This document shows, one piece after another, positions 27,371 through 36,184 of a stretch of DNA of 64,000 nucleotides; position 1 is the first letter of the stretch; every line of letters begins with the position of its first letter. Source of the DNA: Gemmatales bacterium (lineage in GTDB: Bacteria; Planctomycetota; Planctomycetia; Gemmatales; HRBIN36). The position numbers and the translations under genes are program-made. Location: assembly GCA_025060195.1 (NCBI GenBank), contig JANXCQ010000017.1:26613-90612 (forward strand). Reading direction: 5' to 3'. A model generated the notes under the pieces. It did not search any database, had not been told where the DNA came from, and worked only from the letters and a program-made list of their open reading frames with translations.

Positions 27371-28168
27371 ATGCCCTCCCTTCCCGATTGGCTACAGGAA
27401 CTGGCCCGCTTGCTCGACCGGCATCGACTGTTGACTGACCCGCAGGCCGATGGCCAAGGCGTGCGCGTGTGCGTCGTGGACACCGGGGTCGATTTCGCCC
27501 TGTTACAATCGCGCTGCCGAGAACGTGGCCAGGAGCCGCCCATCATCGAGGGCGCGCGGTTCACCGCCACAGGACAGTTACTGCCCGCCTCCGGCAAACA
27601 CAGCGCGCCGCACGGCACCACCGTGGCCGACGTCATTCTCCGCTGGGCGCCTCGGGTGCAGCTCTTTTCGGCCGACGTGTTCGGCCCTGAAGGCCAGTGC
27701 ACCGTCGAAAAGCTTGTCGCTGCACTGCGTTGGGCCGTCGATATTTGCCAATGTAAACTTATCAATTTGTCGCTGGGGATTCCTGAGGAACGCCTCAATC
27801 CCCCAGCACGCCGGCAGGCACTCCAGCAAATCATCCAATACTGTTACCATCGCGACGCCGTGCTCGTAGCCGCAGCCCACAACGATCATCCGTTGGTCTT
27901 GAGTTTCCCTGCAATTATAACGCCACCGCTGCTCTCGGTGCGTAAGGCCGAGTTTCCCGACCCATTACAGTTCCAATACGCCCCTGACACCTTCACTGAG
28001 TTCTTAGCGCATAGCCGCGCCTATCTCGGCCCATTCGCTGCCATCCCCGCCACCAGTTGGGCTGCCGCTCACCTAACTGCGGTCGCGGCACGCCTACTTT
28101 CGCTCAAGCCCGACCTCAAACCGTTCGAAATCAAAACACTCCTGTATTGGCTCAGCCGCTCACTATGA
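27371..28168 (+). CDS. Small cytoplasmic subtilisin-like (S8) protease
   Basis: 265 residues without signal peptide or pro-domain. The triad is present: Asp in VCVVDTGVDF, His in APHGTTVADVI, Ser in IPATSWAAAHLTA; the oxyanion Asn is in AAAHNDH. NLSLGIPE matches the usual strand before it. It lacks the extra domains of secreted subtilases, so an intracellular processing role is likely. Its position immediately behind a response regulator suggests regulated proteolysis; that link is inference. A probable terminator follows at 28199. Confidence 0.8.
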   Translation: MPSLPDWLQELARLLDRHRLLTDPQADGQGVRVCVVDTGVDFALLQSRCRERGQEPPIIEGARFTATGQLLPASGKHSAPHGTTVADVILRWAPRVQLFSADVFGPEGQCTVEKLVAALRWAVDICQCKLINLSLGIPEERLNPPARRQALQQIIQYCYHRDAVLVAAAHNDHPLVLSFPAIITPPLLSVRKAEFPDPLQFQYAPDTFTEFLAHSRAYLGPFAAIPATSWAAAHLTAVAARLLSLKPDLKPFEIKTLLYWLSRSL

Positions 28169-28198
28169 ATAGTCGATCGCTCCAGTTTTGCTGAGTTG

Positions 28199-28225
28199 GA
28201 AAACCGACACCTTGGTCGGCTTTTC
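28199..28225 (+). terminator. Probable intrinsic terminator
   Basis: Stem GAAAA-CCGAC pairs with GTCGG-(C)-TTTTC around a six-base loop with one bulge, ending in a T-run. It lies 30 bases after the protease stop. It could also serve the convergent MoxR-type gene on the other strand because the stem has an A-run on the other side. Confidence 0.55.
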
Positions 28226-28366
28226 TAGTATGTTAATCTGGTAGTAAGATAAGTCTCATGTCGATAAGATTAGACCCATTAGCGGCCAATTGTGCTTATT
28301 AAGATTCCGCGGGATTGTACACCTAACCCGACGAAGTAGCCCGAACTTAACTTAGATGAGTATCAG

Positions 28367-29785
28367 TCAGCGACGGTAAGTGACATGCCCTTCCTTAACA
28401 GCCTTACTAATTTTATTATGAACATAGAGACCCTCTAATAACCATTCCACTATGCTGGCGGCTAGCGCGTCCCGATATTGGCTTGATACTTTATCAGCAT
28501 AGGTGCTTAGCTGATGCACCACTTCCTTTCTCAGTACCGGGATTCGCTCTAATTGTTCCCAGTAATTTCGACTAGGCAACATGTCGCCAATAAGAAACGT
28601 GTGCCCCGACTCAAACCATTCGACGACCGCTCGAAGGGATTTCAGGTCGAAGTGCTCAGCAAAAACGTTCTTGACCGCCTCGCCTATCAGCTTTTGTAGC
28701 ACTCTATCTTCGTGGGTTTCATCCTCACTGAGAACTAATTCGATCTTTCCCCGTCCACTAGCGAGCATATAGGTCAAGTCACTTACGCGAGGCACTGCCA
28801 CTGGTTCCGATAATAACAATGCCCGCCGCTCCGCATTGCTGACTACGTTTTCCAACCCTGCAATCGAAAAACGCACACTCACGCCTGAGAGTTGATTAAT
28901 CGCGGGCGATTGCCGAGCTAATCGCGCTGTTTCTTCCACTACCGCCTTGATATAGTCCGGTATATAGACCGGCACGTCCCCCCGCGATGTCGAAGCCTCA
29001 CTTTCGATGATCGCCATACCTGTCTGGCGGTCGCGGGGATAATGCGTCCGGATCACTGAGCCGATACGATCCTTCAGCGGTGTCACGATACGTCCGCGGT
29101 TCGTATAGTCCTCTGGGTTTGCCGTGAATACTAAGCAGATATCTAGCGGTAAGCGAACTGGAAAACCCCGGATCTGTACGTCGCGTTCCTCCAGCACGTT
29201 AAATAACGCAACCTGGATTTTCGGACTTAGATCAGGCAACTCATTAATCGCGAAGATACCGCGATGACTGCGGGGAATCAGACCGTAATGAATAATGCGT
29301 TCATCGGACAGATACTTGCCCTCAGCGTGCTTAATAAGGTCAATCTCCCCAATGAGATCGGCCACGGTGACATCAGGCGTAGCCAGTTTTTCCTGATAGC
29401 GCTCTTCACGGCTGAGCCAAGCAATAGGTGCCTCATCCCCATATTGTTCGATAAGATCCTTTCCCTCCCGACTAATAGGAGCAAAGGGATTATCATTAGT
29501 AGGCGTGCCTGCTAACACTGGAATATAGTCATCTAGGAACCGGGTCAGCATGCGAATGATACGAGTCTTCGCCTGGCCCCGCAGACCTAATAACAACATG
29601 TCGTGTTTAGATAAAATCGCGTTGCAAATCTCCGGGATAACCGTTTCCTCATAACCATAAATACCCGGAAATAATGTCTCCCGCTCACGAAGCATACGTA
29701 TGAGGTTGCGTCGCATTTCCTCCTTGACGCTCACGGGCTGATAGCCCGACGCCTTCAATTCACCCAAGGTGCGGGGCCGATGCAT
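28367..29785 (-). CDS. MoxR/magnesium-chelatase-like AAA+ ATPase
   Basis: 472 residues. Walker A is a variant, GLRGQAKT (Ala instead of the last Gly); Walker B region is GIFAINELPDL; the sensor region reads VFTANPEDYTNRGR, followed by arginine-finger region LKDRIGSVIRTHYP. This belongs to the ChlI/MoxR side of AAA+, proteins that commonly activate or load metal or cofactors with a VWA-domain partner. No VWA gene is in the window. ATG 29785 has GGGAGG six bases upstream. The C-terminal 150 residues are helical. Confidence 0.82.
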   Translation of the reverse strand: MHRPRTLGELKASGYQPVSVKEEMRRNLIRMLRERETLFPGIYGYEETVIPEICNAILSKHDMLLLGLRGQAKTRIIRMLTRFLDDYIPVLAGTPTNDNPFAPISREGKDLIEQYGDEAPIAWLSREERYQEKLATPDVTVADLIGEIDLIKHAEGKYLSDERIIHYGLIPRSHRGIFAINELPDLSPKIQVALFNVLEERDVQIRGFPVRLPLDICLVFTANPEDYTNRGRIVTPLKDRIGSVIRTHYPRDRQTGMAIIESEASTSRGDVPVYIPDYIKAVVEETARLARQSPAINQLSGVSVRFSIAGLENVVSNAERRALLLSEPVAVPRVSDLTYMLASGRGKIELVLSEDETHEDRVLQKLIGEAVKNVFAEHFDLKSLRAVVEWFESGHTFLIGDMLPSRNYWEQLERIPVLRKEVVHQLSTYADKVSSQYRDALAASIVEWLLEGLYVHNKISKAVKEGHVTYRR

Positions 29786-29934
29786 GGATAACCTCCCTCT
29801 CAGCCTGTCGATGTTGAGACTTAGATCAACCAGTGGTAAGTGCGTTTATATTAGGCCTAAGTGTTTATAGCCGGGTATGAATTTTGAGGGTCTCGTATAA
29901 AAGCACTTATCTTCTAAGTTGAGAAGCACCTAGC

Positions 29935-31119
29935 TCAGGACGAAGGCGGCGAGGGCGAGCAATAGCAGGCGGCCACGGTCTGGAGGATCTCAACTAGGGG
30001 TCGGCCAGTCTGACGCGCCAAGCGTGCGCAGTCCTCATACTCGGGGCTAAAACGAGGCGGACCCTGAGGGACGTGAACCAGTTTTCCGCGTACAGGCCCC
30101 CAAGGCGTGGACACTTCGATATTATCTCGCGGATATTTGTGGCGCTGGCAACTGTAGTGGCGGACACCTAATGTTCGGGTTTCGCGGAATAAGATGTTTT
30201 CCAGTTTGCCGACGTTCGTGGGTTCAGCCAGAACGGTGATCAACACGCCGGGACGATTTTTCTTCATATAAACTGGTTGCAACAGCACGTCCAATGCCCC
30301 GGCGGCGAATAATTGTTCCTGACAGTAAGCCAGTGCCTGCGGAGTCACGTCATCTACTTGCGTTTCTAAAACAGTGATGGTTTCCTCAAGCACACCTGCC
30401 GGGGCTTGGGTAGTTCCAAGTATCAGGCGCAGCACGTTAGGTCGGTCTGGGAAATCCCGGCTGCCTGCACCGTAGCCGACATTTTGTACCGTAAACGCGG
30501 GCAGAGCTGTCCACTCTTGAACCAAGGTGGTGAGAATGGCGGCGCCCGTGGGAGTGGTAAGTTCGGCTTCAACGCTCGACGGAGCCAGCGGCACGCCTTT
30601 GAGCAGTTCCAAAGTTCCTGGCGCTGGGATCGGCATCCAACCGTGGGCGCCGCGCACCTGACCTGTACCGGTAGGCACGGGCCGGCTGGTATAGCGTTCC
30701 GGACGCAGCCAACATAGGCCGACGGCCACTCCGACAATATCCGCGATGCTGTCCAAGGCACCGACTTCGTGGAAGTGCACTTGGTCCACGGCTTGCCCGT
30801 GGACGGCAGCCTCGGCCTCGGCCAGTCGGCGGAAGATCCGTAAGGCCAAATCTCGCGCCTCAGCGGGCAGATCGCTTCGGAGCAAAATCTGCTCAATGTC
30901 GCGTAAATGGCGATGGTGATGCTCGTCCTCGGCCTGCACACGCGCTTGCACGGCGGCGAAGCCGCAGCGCTTCACCGGCTCAAATTCCACGCGCATGGGC
31001 AGATGTAAGCTGGCCAGCCCCGCTTGGATCACCTCCGCAGGCACGCCTAAGCTGACCAGCGCTCCTAGGGTCATGTCGCCACTGATACCGCTGAAGCAGT
31101 CAAAATGCAGCACCCGCAT
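29935..31119 (-). CDS. larC: Nickel-pincer cofactor biosynthesis protein LarC
   Basis: LarC inserts nickel into the pincer nucleotide cofactor of lactate racemase-like enzymes, using CTP. Family features: FDCFSGISGDMTLGAL at the start, the His-rich EDEHHHRHLRDI, HFHEVGALDSIADIVG, and the C-terminal MKKNRPGVLITVL domain with ETRTLGVRHY. ATG 31119 is chosen because homologous sequence starts exactly there; the upstream open frame to 31296 is unrelated. In some lactobacilli LarC is made by a programmed frameshift between two frames; here it is one continuous frame of 394 residues. larA, larB and larE are not in this window. Confidence 0.92.
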   Translation of the reverse strand: MRVLHFDCFSGISGDMTLGALVSLGVPAEVIQAGLASLHLPMRVEFEPVKRCGFAAVQARVQAEDEHHHRHLRDIEQILLRSDLPAEARDLALRIFRRLAEAEAAVHGQAVDQVHFHEVGALDSIADIVGVAVGLCWLRPERYTSRPVPTGTGQVRGAHGWMPIPAPGTLELLKGVPLAPSSVEAELTTPTGAAILTTLVQEWTALPAFTVQNVGYGAGSRDFPDRPNVLRLILGTTQAPAGVLEETITVLETQVDDVTPQALAYCQEQLFAAGALDVLLQPVYMKKNRPGVLITVLAEPTNVGKLENILFRETRTLGVRHYSCQRHKYPRDNIEVSTPWGPVRGKLVHVPQGPPRFSPEYEDCARLARQTGRPLVEILQTVAACYCSPSPPSS

Positions 31120-31241
31120 GCACGCTATTGTATGGCCGGCGGAGTGACCAGCACGGCTTTGTGAGCTATGCTTTGCAAGAGCGGGCTGAGATGTATTACT
31201 GACGATGAAGCATCCACTTTGGCTCGGCACGGGGGATAAAT

Positions 31242-31628
31242 ATGCGGAAAGGGGTGTGGCTGAGACCGACGGCTTTGGTGTGCATCCTTGTGGCAAGCGA
31301 GGCTGGTGCGCAGGAGATCCTGAGTCCGAGCGGCAGGTACTTCGTCCGCATCAGCACGGTGCCCTCGATTAGCCATTACTATCCCGCTGGGGCGGTATTT
31401 TTACCTTACGTGCCGCCTGTGCAGCCGAATTTTTCGCAAGTGGAACTGTACTACCCATCCGCGTGGCGTTATTATCCCAACATCCGATTTGCCACGGATT
31501 ATTACTGGTATCCGTACCCTTATTACAACTACTATGTGCATATGCCGGGCTACTGGTTCGGCCCTGGAGGATTACCGCCTGAAGGGGAAGCGCCGTTGCC
31601 GGCACCTCGACCGCAGCCGCGACAATAG
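31242..31628 (+). CDS. Secreted Tyr/Pro-rich protein
   Basis: 128 residues with a signal peptide (cleavage near ASEAGAQ) and a mature part rich in Tyr, Pro and aromatic residues (WRYYPNIRFATDYYWYPYPY), ending with a Pro-rich tail. Same style as the protein at 8824-9123, but without clear end-to-end similarity. ATG 31242 has GGGGGA upstream. Function not known; a surface role is a guess. Confidence 0.6.
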   Translation: MRKGVWLRPTALVCILVASEAGAQEILSPSGRYFVRISTVPSISHYYPAGAVFLPYVPPVQPNFSQVELYYPSAWRYYPNIRFATDYYWYPYPYYNYYVHMPGYWFGPGGLPPEGEAPLPAPRPQPRQ

Positions 31629-31698
31629 CCGCCGGCCGGTTCGGTAAAATACGTTGATTGAGCTACTCACGAGAAACTAATCGACACGGGCTCCGCTC

Positions 31699-32727
31699 AT
31701 GGAGGCGTTAGCCTTTTTAGCCGACAGTCAACCGCTGCGAACAGTGCGTCCGCTTTACGTGTTGGCCGGGCCCGAGCGGTTCTTGAAACGCCTGGTTTTA
31801 GAGCACCTCGTGAAACGCCTGACCGCTGGGCAACACGAGGAGTGGTCGCGTTCTGAGTATGCAGGCGATAGCGAGCATTTGGCCGACGTGCTCACCGAAG
31901 TTCAGACCCCCGCATTCTGGGGTGGTCGGCGGGTGATTATTGTGGACGATGCTGAACCCTTCGTGTCGCGTTATCGGGAAACCCTTGAAAAATTGGTACA
32001 ACGCGAACTGACAGGTGTGTTGGTCTTGTTGATGGAAAAATGGGCGAGCAATACGCGCTTGGCCAAGGCGTTGCCTCACGATGCTCTGATTAGTTGTGAG
32101 GCACCTAAGCCCCGGCAACTGATCGCCTGGTGTCAGGCGCGAGCACAGAAACAGTACGGTAAGAAGCTTCCTGCCGACGCTGCGGAGTTGCTCGTGGAAT
32201 TGGGCGGAGGCGACCTCGGTATACTCGAGCAGGAACTCAACAAGTTGGCCGTGTATGTGGGAGATCGTGATACTATCACGTCTCAGGATGTAGACAAATT
32301 AGTGGCGGGCAATCGCGTGCAAACGGTTTGGCAAATTCTTGACGCCTTGGGACAAGGTAATGTCGCATCGGCCCTGGTAATTCTGGATCGCCTCCTCGAA
32401 CAAGGCGAGGAACCCCTGGCCATTTTGGGAGCGTTGAGTTGGCAGTTACGGAAAGTGGCTCAGGTAGCGCGGCTCCTGGCACAAGGTACACCGGAAACGC
32501 AGGCGCTCCTGCGTGTCGGTGTGCCGACTTGGCAACGCGAGCGGGTGTTAGCTTTACTCCGACGACTGGGAAGGCGAGCCCTGCGCGTTTATGACGGCTT
32601 GCTTCAGACCGACTTGCAAATCAAGAGTACTCACATGTCGCCGCGGTTAGCGTTAGAAACGTTACTGGTACGTTTATTACCGCGAGACGTGCCCGCTCAA
32701 ACCGAGACGCCGACGGCTCGGGCGTAA
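31699..32727 (+). CDS. holA: DNA polymerase III subunit delta
   Basis: Clamp-loader subunit that opens the sliding clamp. 342 residues with the typical three-part build: an N-terminal part with RPLYVLAGPERFLKR, a degenerate AAA+ middle (RRVIIVDDAEPFV, LTGVLVLLMEKWASNTRL), and a helical collar (LSWQLRKVAQVARLL, DLQIKSTHMSPRLALETLLV). The end overlaps the opposing gene by 31 bases. Confidence 0.9.
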   Translation: MEALAFLADSQPLRTVRPLYVLAGPERFLKRLVLEHLVKRLTAGQHEEWSRSEYAGDSEHLADVLTEVQTPAFWGGRRVIIVDDAEPFVSRYRETLEKLVQRELTGVLVLLMEKWASNTRLAKALPHDALISCEAPKPRQLIAWCQARAQKQYGKKLPADAAELLVELGGGDLGILEQELNKLAVYVGDRDTITSQDVDKLVAGNRVQTVWQILDALGQGNVASALVILDRLLEQGEEPLAILGALSWQLRKVAQVARLLAQGTPETQALLRVGVPTWQRERVLALLRRLGRRALRVYDGLLQTDLQIKSTHMSPRLALETLLVRLLPRDVPAQTETPTARA

Positions 32728-33284
32728 CAATATTCGAACAACAGTTGCCATTCGGCCAGTTGGATTTGCTGGCACACCGTTTCCAGCGGCGTGCCCGTAT
32801 CGCGGACTGCAGCACACAAGTCCACGAAGCGAAAAGGATCCCATGTTGGGCCTGACCGTAGCCAGGAAGCCTCAGCGGGAAGAGGCTCTAGGCGGGCAGC
32901 ACACTCCGCTGCATGCTGGGCTAAGGCGGGAAAGATCGGATGCTGACCAACGCGGCGAAACCAGTATTTGCTGTTATCCTCGTCAGGTTCGCGTCGGTGC
33001 ATCAAAGCATGCCAGTAACTTCCCTCGGCGGTCGGGATTGTTTGGCAGATGCGATGGCATTCCTCGAGAAAGTCATAGAGCAACCATAAGCCTGCCAGGC
33101 AGCAATGAGCCGCGGATTCATCGCGGAGAGTCTGTCCCGGACTGCAGAGCGCTTCGGGCCGAAGCTGAGCTAAGGCAGCACGTTTTTCTTCCACGGGCCG
33201 ACCGGGGCCCAAGGCCATCAGCCGAGGTTGCACCAATTCGGATAAGGGCGGGAGATATTTATTCGTCAGGGAGTGAGCCGACAT
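32697..33284 (-). CDS. Conserved protein of unknown function
   Basis: 195 residues. It contains YWHALMHRREPDEDNSKYWF (about residues 90-109) followed by RRVGQHPIF, a block that I recall in uncharacterised proteins of planctomycetes, verrucomicrobia and acidobacteria. Conserved His, Arg and Glu in this block could form a site. No signal peptide or membrane segment. Convergent with holA, overlapping by 31 bases. No function can be given. Confidence 0.7.
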   Translation of the reverse strand: MSAHSLTNKYLPPLSELVQPRLMALGPGRPVEEKRAALAQLRPEALCSPGQTLRDESAAHCCLAGLWLLYDFLEECHRICQTIPTAEGSYWHALMHRREPDEDNSKYWFRRVGQHPIFPALAQHAAECAARLEPLPAEASWLRSGPTWDPFRFVDLCAAVRDTGTPLETVCQQIQLAEWQLLFEYCYARAVGVSV

Positions 33285-33402
33285 AGCCGCTTTCCGTCAA
33301 GATCATTGTGAGGGCATCATTTCTCTTGGGCTAGATATCTCTTTGGCTGGAGGGCCTAGTGGGTGATAACAATAGTAAAGAGCCACCTGAGGAGGCGAGG
33401 CC

Positions 33403-35202
33403 ATGCTGAGGGGGCGAGTTGAGTGGGTAGTCTTGGGGTATTTGATAACCACTCTGTCCTTGTGGAGCAAACCGCAGACCGCTCTAGACCCGCTGCTAAG
33501 GCGCTACGAGCAGCTGCGGCGTCAAGGTGATCGGGTTGCCGCGGAAGCTATTTTCTGTTATCTCCAGCTGCATCATGGCCACGACCCCCAGGTGCAAGTG
33601 TTACTGGCGCGGGAAGCCATGCGCTTGGGCCAGTGGGACTATGCACTCGCGTTACTAGCGGATACCTTGCGCCTCGACGATAGGTGTATACCGGCGCGAA
33701 TGGCCCGGGCGGAGCTGTTGCGGCGCATGAACCGCCTGAGTGAGGCGATGCAGGATCTGGAAGTGGCTCTGCGCCAGGCGCCCCAGCACGATTTGGCCGA
33801 GCGTATGCTGGGATTGTTGCGCCTGATGCAAGGGCAGTGGGATGCAGCAATTCTGCATTTGACGAGGTATATCAATAGCGCGGATGACCAGGATGGCGAC
33901 GTTTACTGTTGGCGCGGTTTGGCATGGTTACGGTCGAATCGCCCGGCTGCGGCCGAGGTGGATTTTGCTCGGGCGTCGGAACTGGCCCCCGATGTGTCAG
34001 AAGTCTGGCTCTATCGCGCCCAGGCGGCGGAGAATCAGGGAAAATTGGAGGTTGCGGCCCAGGCCTATGCGCGGTATTTAGCCGCCAATCCGCAAGATAC
34101 TGAGGCACGGCTCGCTTATGTGCGTTTGCTGCAAAAGCTGCGTCGGCCCGGCGATGTTTTACGGGAGTTACGTACGGTATTGGAATTGCAACCCGGACGG
34201 CGGGAGGTCCTCGAGTTGACGTTTCAAACTGCCCGGCAATTGGGGCAATATCATTTAGCGCTTGAAGCGCTCGAGCAAATTCTCCAGCTCGACCCGGATC
34301 ACCTTGGGATGTGGTTCCAGAAGGCCTTGTTATTACAAAATATGTCCCGTCCCCAGGAGGCTCTGGCCGCGCTGGCGGAATACGAAAAGCGCCTGGACAA
34401 AAAAACGCGACCAGGTCTTCTGCCCAGACCGACACCGATCTTGCTTGCGGCGCGCGGCGAAATTTACCGTCAGCTGGGACAACTGGACAAGGCGCTCGCC
34501 GCGTTGGACGAAGCTCTCAAACTTAACCCGCAATATGGCTATGCGTACTCCTTGCGCGCTGATGTTTATTGGCGCATGGGTAAGGTTGAGGCCGCGTTGG
34601 ATCAAATTGAAACAGCTTTGCAAATCAATAGCCAGGACGCTTACCAATACCTGAAGCAGGCGGAGATTCTAGTTTCTCTGAGAAAATGGGACGAAGCCAG
34701 GAAAGCTGTGGAACGTGCGGTACAGGTGGCCCCGGAGATGATGCTTGCCGGAATACGACAAGCCACCACTTTGCTTCTCTTAACCCGTTGGCAGGAAGCT
34801 CTACCGGTGCTCACCCGCTTAGCCAAGAAGGAAGGACAACATCCTGCCGATGTGTTTTACGCTCAGGCCATCTTGGCCGGCCTTCAGGGATATTGGGACG
34901 AAGCAGAGCGTTCGCTCGAGCAATTTGCGTCAGAAACTCCTTTGAATCACATCAACACGTACAATCTGGCTTGCACGTGGTCGTTGCTGGCCTACATTCG
35001 CCTGCGCAAGTTCGGTGCCCTGAATAGTGATGCACAAGTCCGGGAATATAAGCGACGGGCCCTCGACTTCCTCGAAAAAGCTTTTCAACTGGGCTACAGA
35101 GACCGTTGGCATACCGTGCATGACCCCGACTTTTTCTGCTTACACAACGAAGCACGGTTTTGGCACATCGTAGGAAAAGATCGGCCTTTCACGGAGCCTT
35201 AA
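33403..35202 (+). CDS. TPR-repeat protein with N-terminal export signal
   Basis: 599 residues. A hydrophobic segment (residues 8-24) suggests export or anchoring. The remainder is built of at least ten TPR-like units, e.g. AIFCYLQLHHGHDPQVQVLL, LGQLDKALAALDEALKLNPQ and MGKVEAALDQIETALQINSQ. The last 80 residues are less regular (DFFCLHNEARFWHIV). It serves as a protein-interaction scaffold; partners are not evident. ATG 33403 has GAGGAGGCGAGG upstream. Confidence 0.75.
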   Translation: MLRGRVEWVVLGYLITTLSLWSKPQTALDPLLRRYEQLRRQGDRVAAEAIFCYLQLHHGHDPQVQVLLAREAMRLGQWDYALALLADTLRLDDRCIPARMARAELLRRMNRLSEAMQDLEVALRQAPQHDLAERMLGLLRLMQGQWDAAILHLTRYINSADDQDGDVYCWRGLAWLRSNRPAAAEVDFARASELAPDVSEVWLYRAQAAENQGKLEVAAQAYARYLAANPQDTEARLAYVRLLQKLRRPGDVLRELRTVLELQPGRREVLELTFQTARQLGQYHLALEALEQILQLDPDHLGMWFQKALLLQNMSRPQEALAALAEYEKRLDKKTRPGLLPRPTPILLAARGEIYRQLGQLDKALAALDEALKLNPQYGYAYSLRADVYWRMGKVEAALDQIETALQINSQDAYQYLKQAEILVSLRKWDEARKAVERAVQVAPEMMLAGIRQATTLLLLTRWQEALPVLTRLAKKEGQHPADVFYAQAILAGLQGYWDEAERSLEQFASETPLNHINTYNLACTWSLLAYIRLRKFGALNSDAQVREYKRRALDFLEKAFQLGYRDRWHTVHDPDFFCLHNEARFWHIVGKDRPFTEP

Positions 35203-35285
35203 TCGGTCGTTCTTAACATGATAGTGAGGCCAGCACATAGGGTGCCTGCGAAGTAGTGAATTCCCCTAAATCGGAGGGTCGAACG

Positions 35286-35984
35286 ATGCGGTACATGGTG
35301 TTCGGTGTGACTTTGGTTATAGGACTGTGGCTGGTGGAGCAAATCCAGGCTCAGGACAAGCCCCGGCCAGGCTTTGGTCGCGGACTACTTGGTGCAAATC
35401 GCCTGGTGCTACTGACCCAGGAATCGGTGCAGGCCGACCTGAAGCTGACCGAGGAACAGCGGTCCAAGATCCGGGCCTTACAAGAACAACAACGTCAAGC
35501 CTTCCGCGACCTGGCGAACCTAGACCGGGAAGAACGAGCCAAACGCATGCGAGAACTGGCTGAGAAGACGGAGAAGGAACTCGGCAGTATTCTCACACCT
35601 GAACAAGCGAAGCGCCTGGGCCAGATTCAATTGCAATTACAGCTGCGTCGTGGTGATTATCGGGCGGTCCTGGCGAATTCTGAGGTCGCGTCCCAGCTCA
35701 GCCTGACCAATGAGCAAAAAGAAAAAATCAGCCAACTCGATGCTGAGTTCGAAAAAATCATGCGCGAAGGCTTTCAGGGAGGGAACCGACAGGAGATTTT
35801 CCAGCGGCTGCAGGAACTTCGCGGTAAGTATGAAGCTGTTTTGACGGACCAACAAAAAGCGAAATTGAAGGAACTCAGTGGCGAGCCATTTACGGGTGAG
35901 ATTCGCTTCGGCCCGGGTCAACCTGGTAAACCTGGCGCGGTGCCCGGCAAACCCGGCGTTCGTCCGCGTAAGCCCGACGCGTAA
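35286..35984 (+). CDS. Spy/CpxP-like secreted protein with LTxxQ repeats
   Basis: 232 residues with a signal peptide (to about residue 22) and four LTxxQ-type units: LKLTEEQRSKIRAL, LTPEQAKRLGQI, LSLTNEQKEKISQL and LTDQQKAKLKEL. These helical motifs are those of Spy/CpxP periplasmic chaperones; planctomycetes have many extended relatives. The end is a collagen-like tail of GKPG-type repeats. ATG 35286 has GGAGGG upstream. Start 35256 is open but has no site. Confidence 0.75.
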   Translation: MRYMVFGVTLVIGLWLVEQIQAQDKPRPGFGRGLLGANRLVLLTQESVQADLKLTEEQRSKIRALQEQQRQAFRDLANLDREERAKRMRELAEKTEKELGSILTPEQAKRLGQIQLQLQLRRGDYRAVLANSEVASQLSLTNEQKEKISQLDAEFEKIMREGFQGGNRQEIFQRLQELRGKYEAVLTDQQKAKLKELSGEPFTGEIRFGPGQPGKPGAVPGKPGVRPRKPDA

Positions 35985-36064
35985 CCGCTTGGCTCTTCCA
36001 TTCGCGGCGAACCCTACCCTCAAGTCGGTCTTCGAGGCGGCGCGCCTTGGCCTGGGACTTTTCA

Positions 36065-36090
36065 CGGCAAAAGGCGCCGCTTTTTGTTTT
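36065..36090 (+). terminator. Possible weak terminator
   Basis: A four-base stem CGGC/GCCG with a seven-base loop, followed by T5-G-T4, 80 bases after the Spy-like gene. The stem is short, so confidence is limited. Confidence 0.3.
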
Positions 36091-36184
36091 CACAGACGTG
36101 TACGTTCAGGGACGTCAACCAGGATGGAAAGGCCAACCCTCTGCCAATAACGTGAGCCCGGCGTTATAACCCGCTGTGGGTTGT

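Noticed and set aside
29935..31119. Programmed frameshift in larC
   Set aside because: The frame is continuous from the first to the last family motif, so no frameshift is needed.
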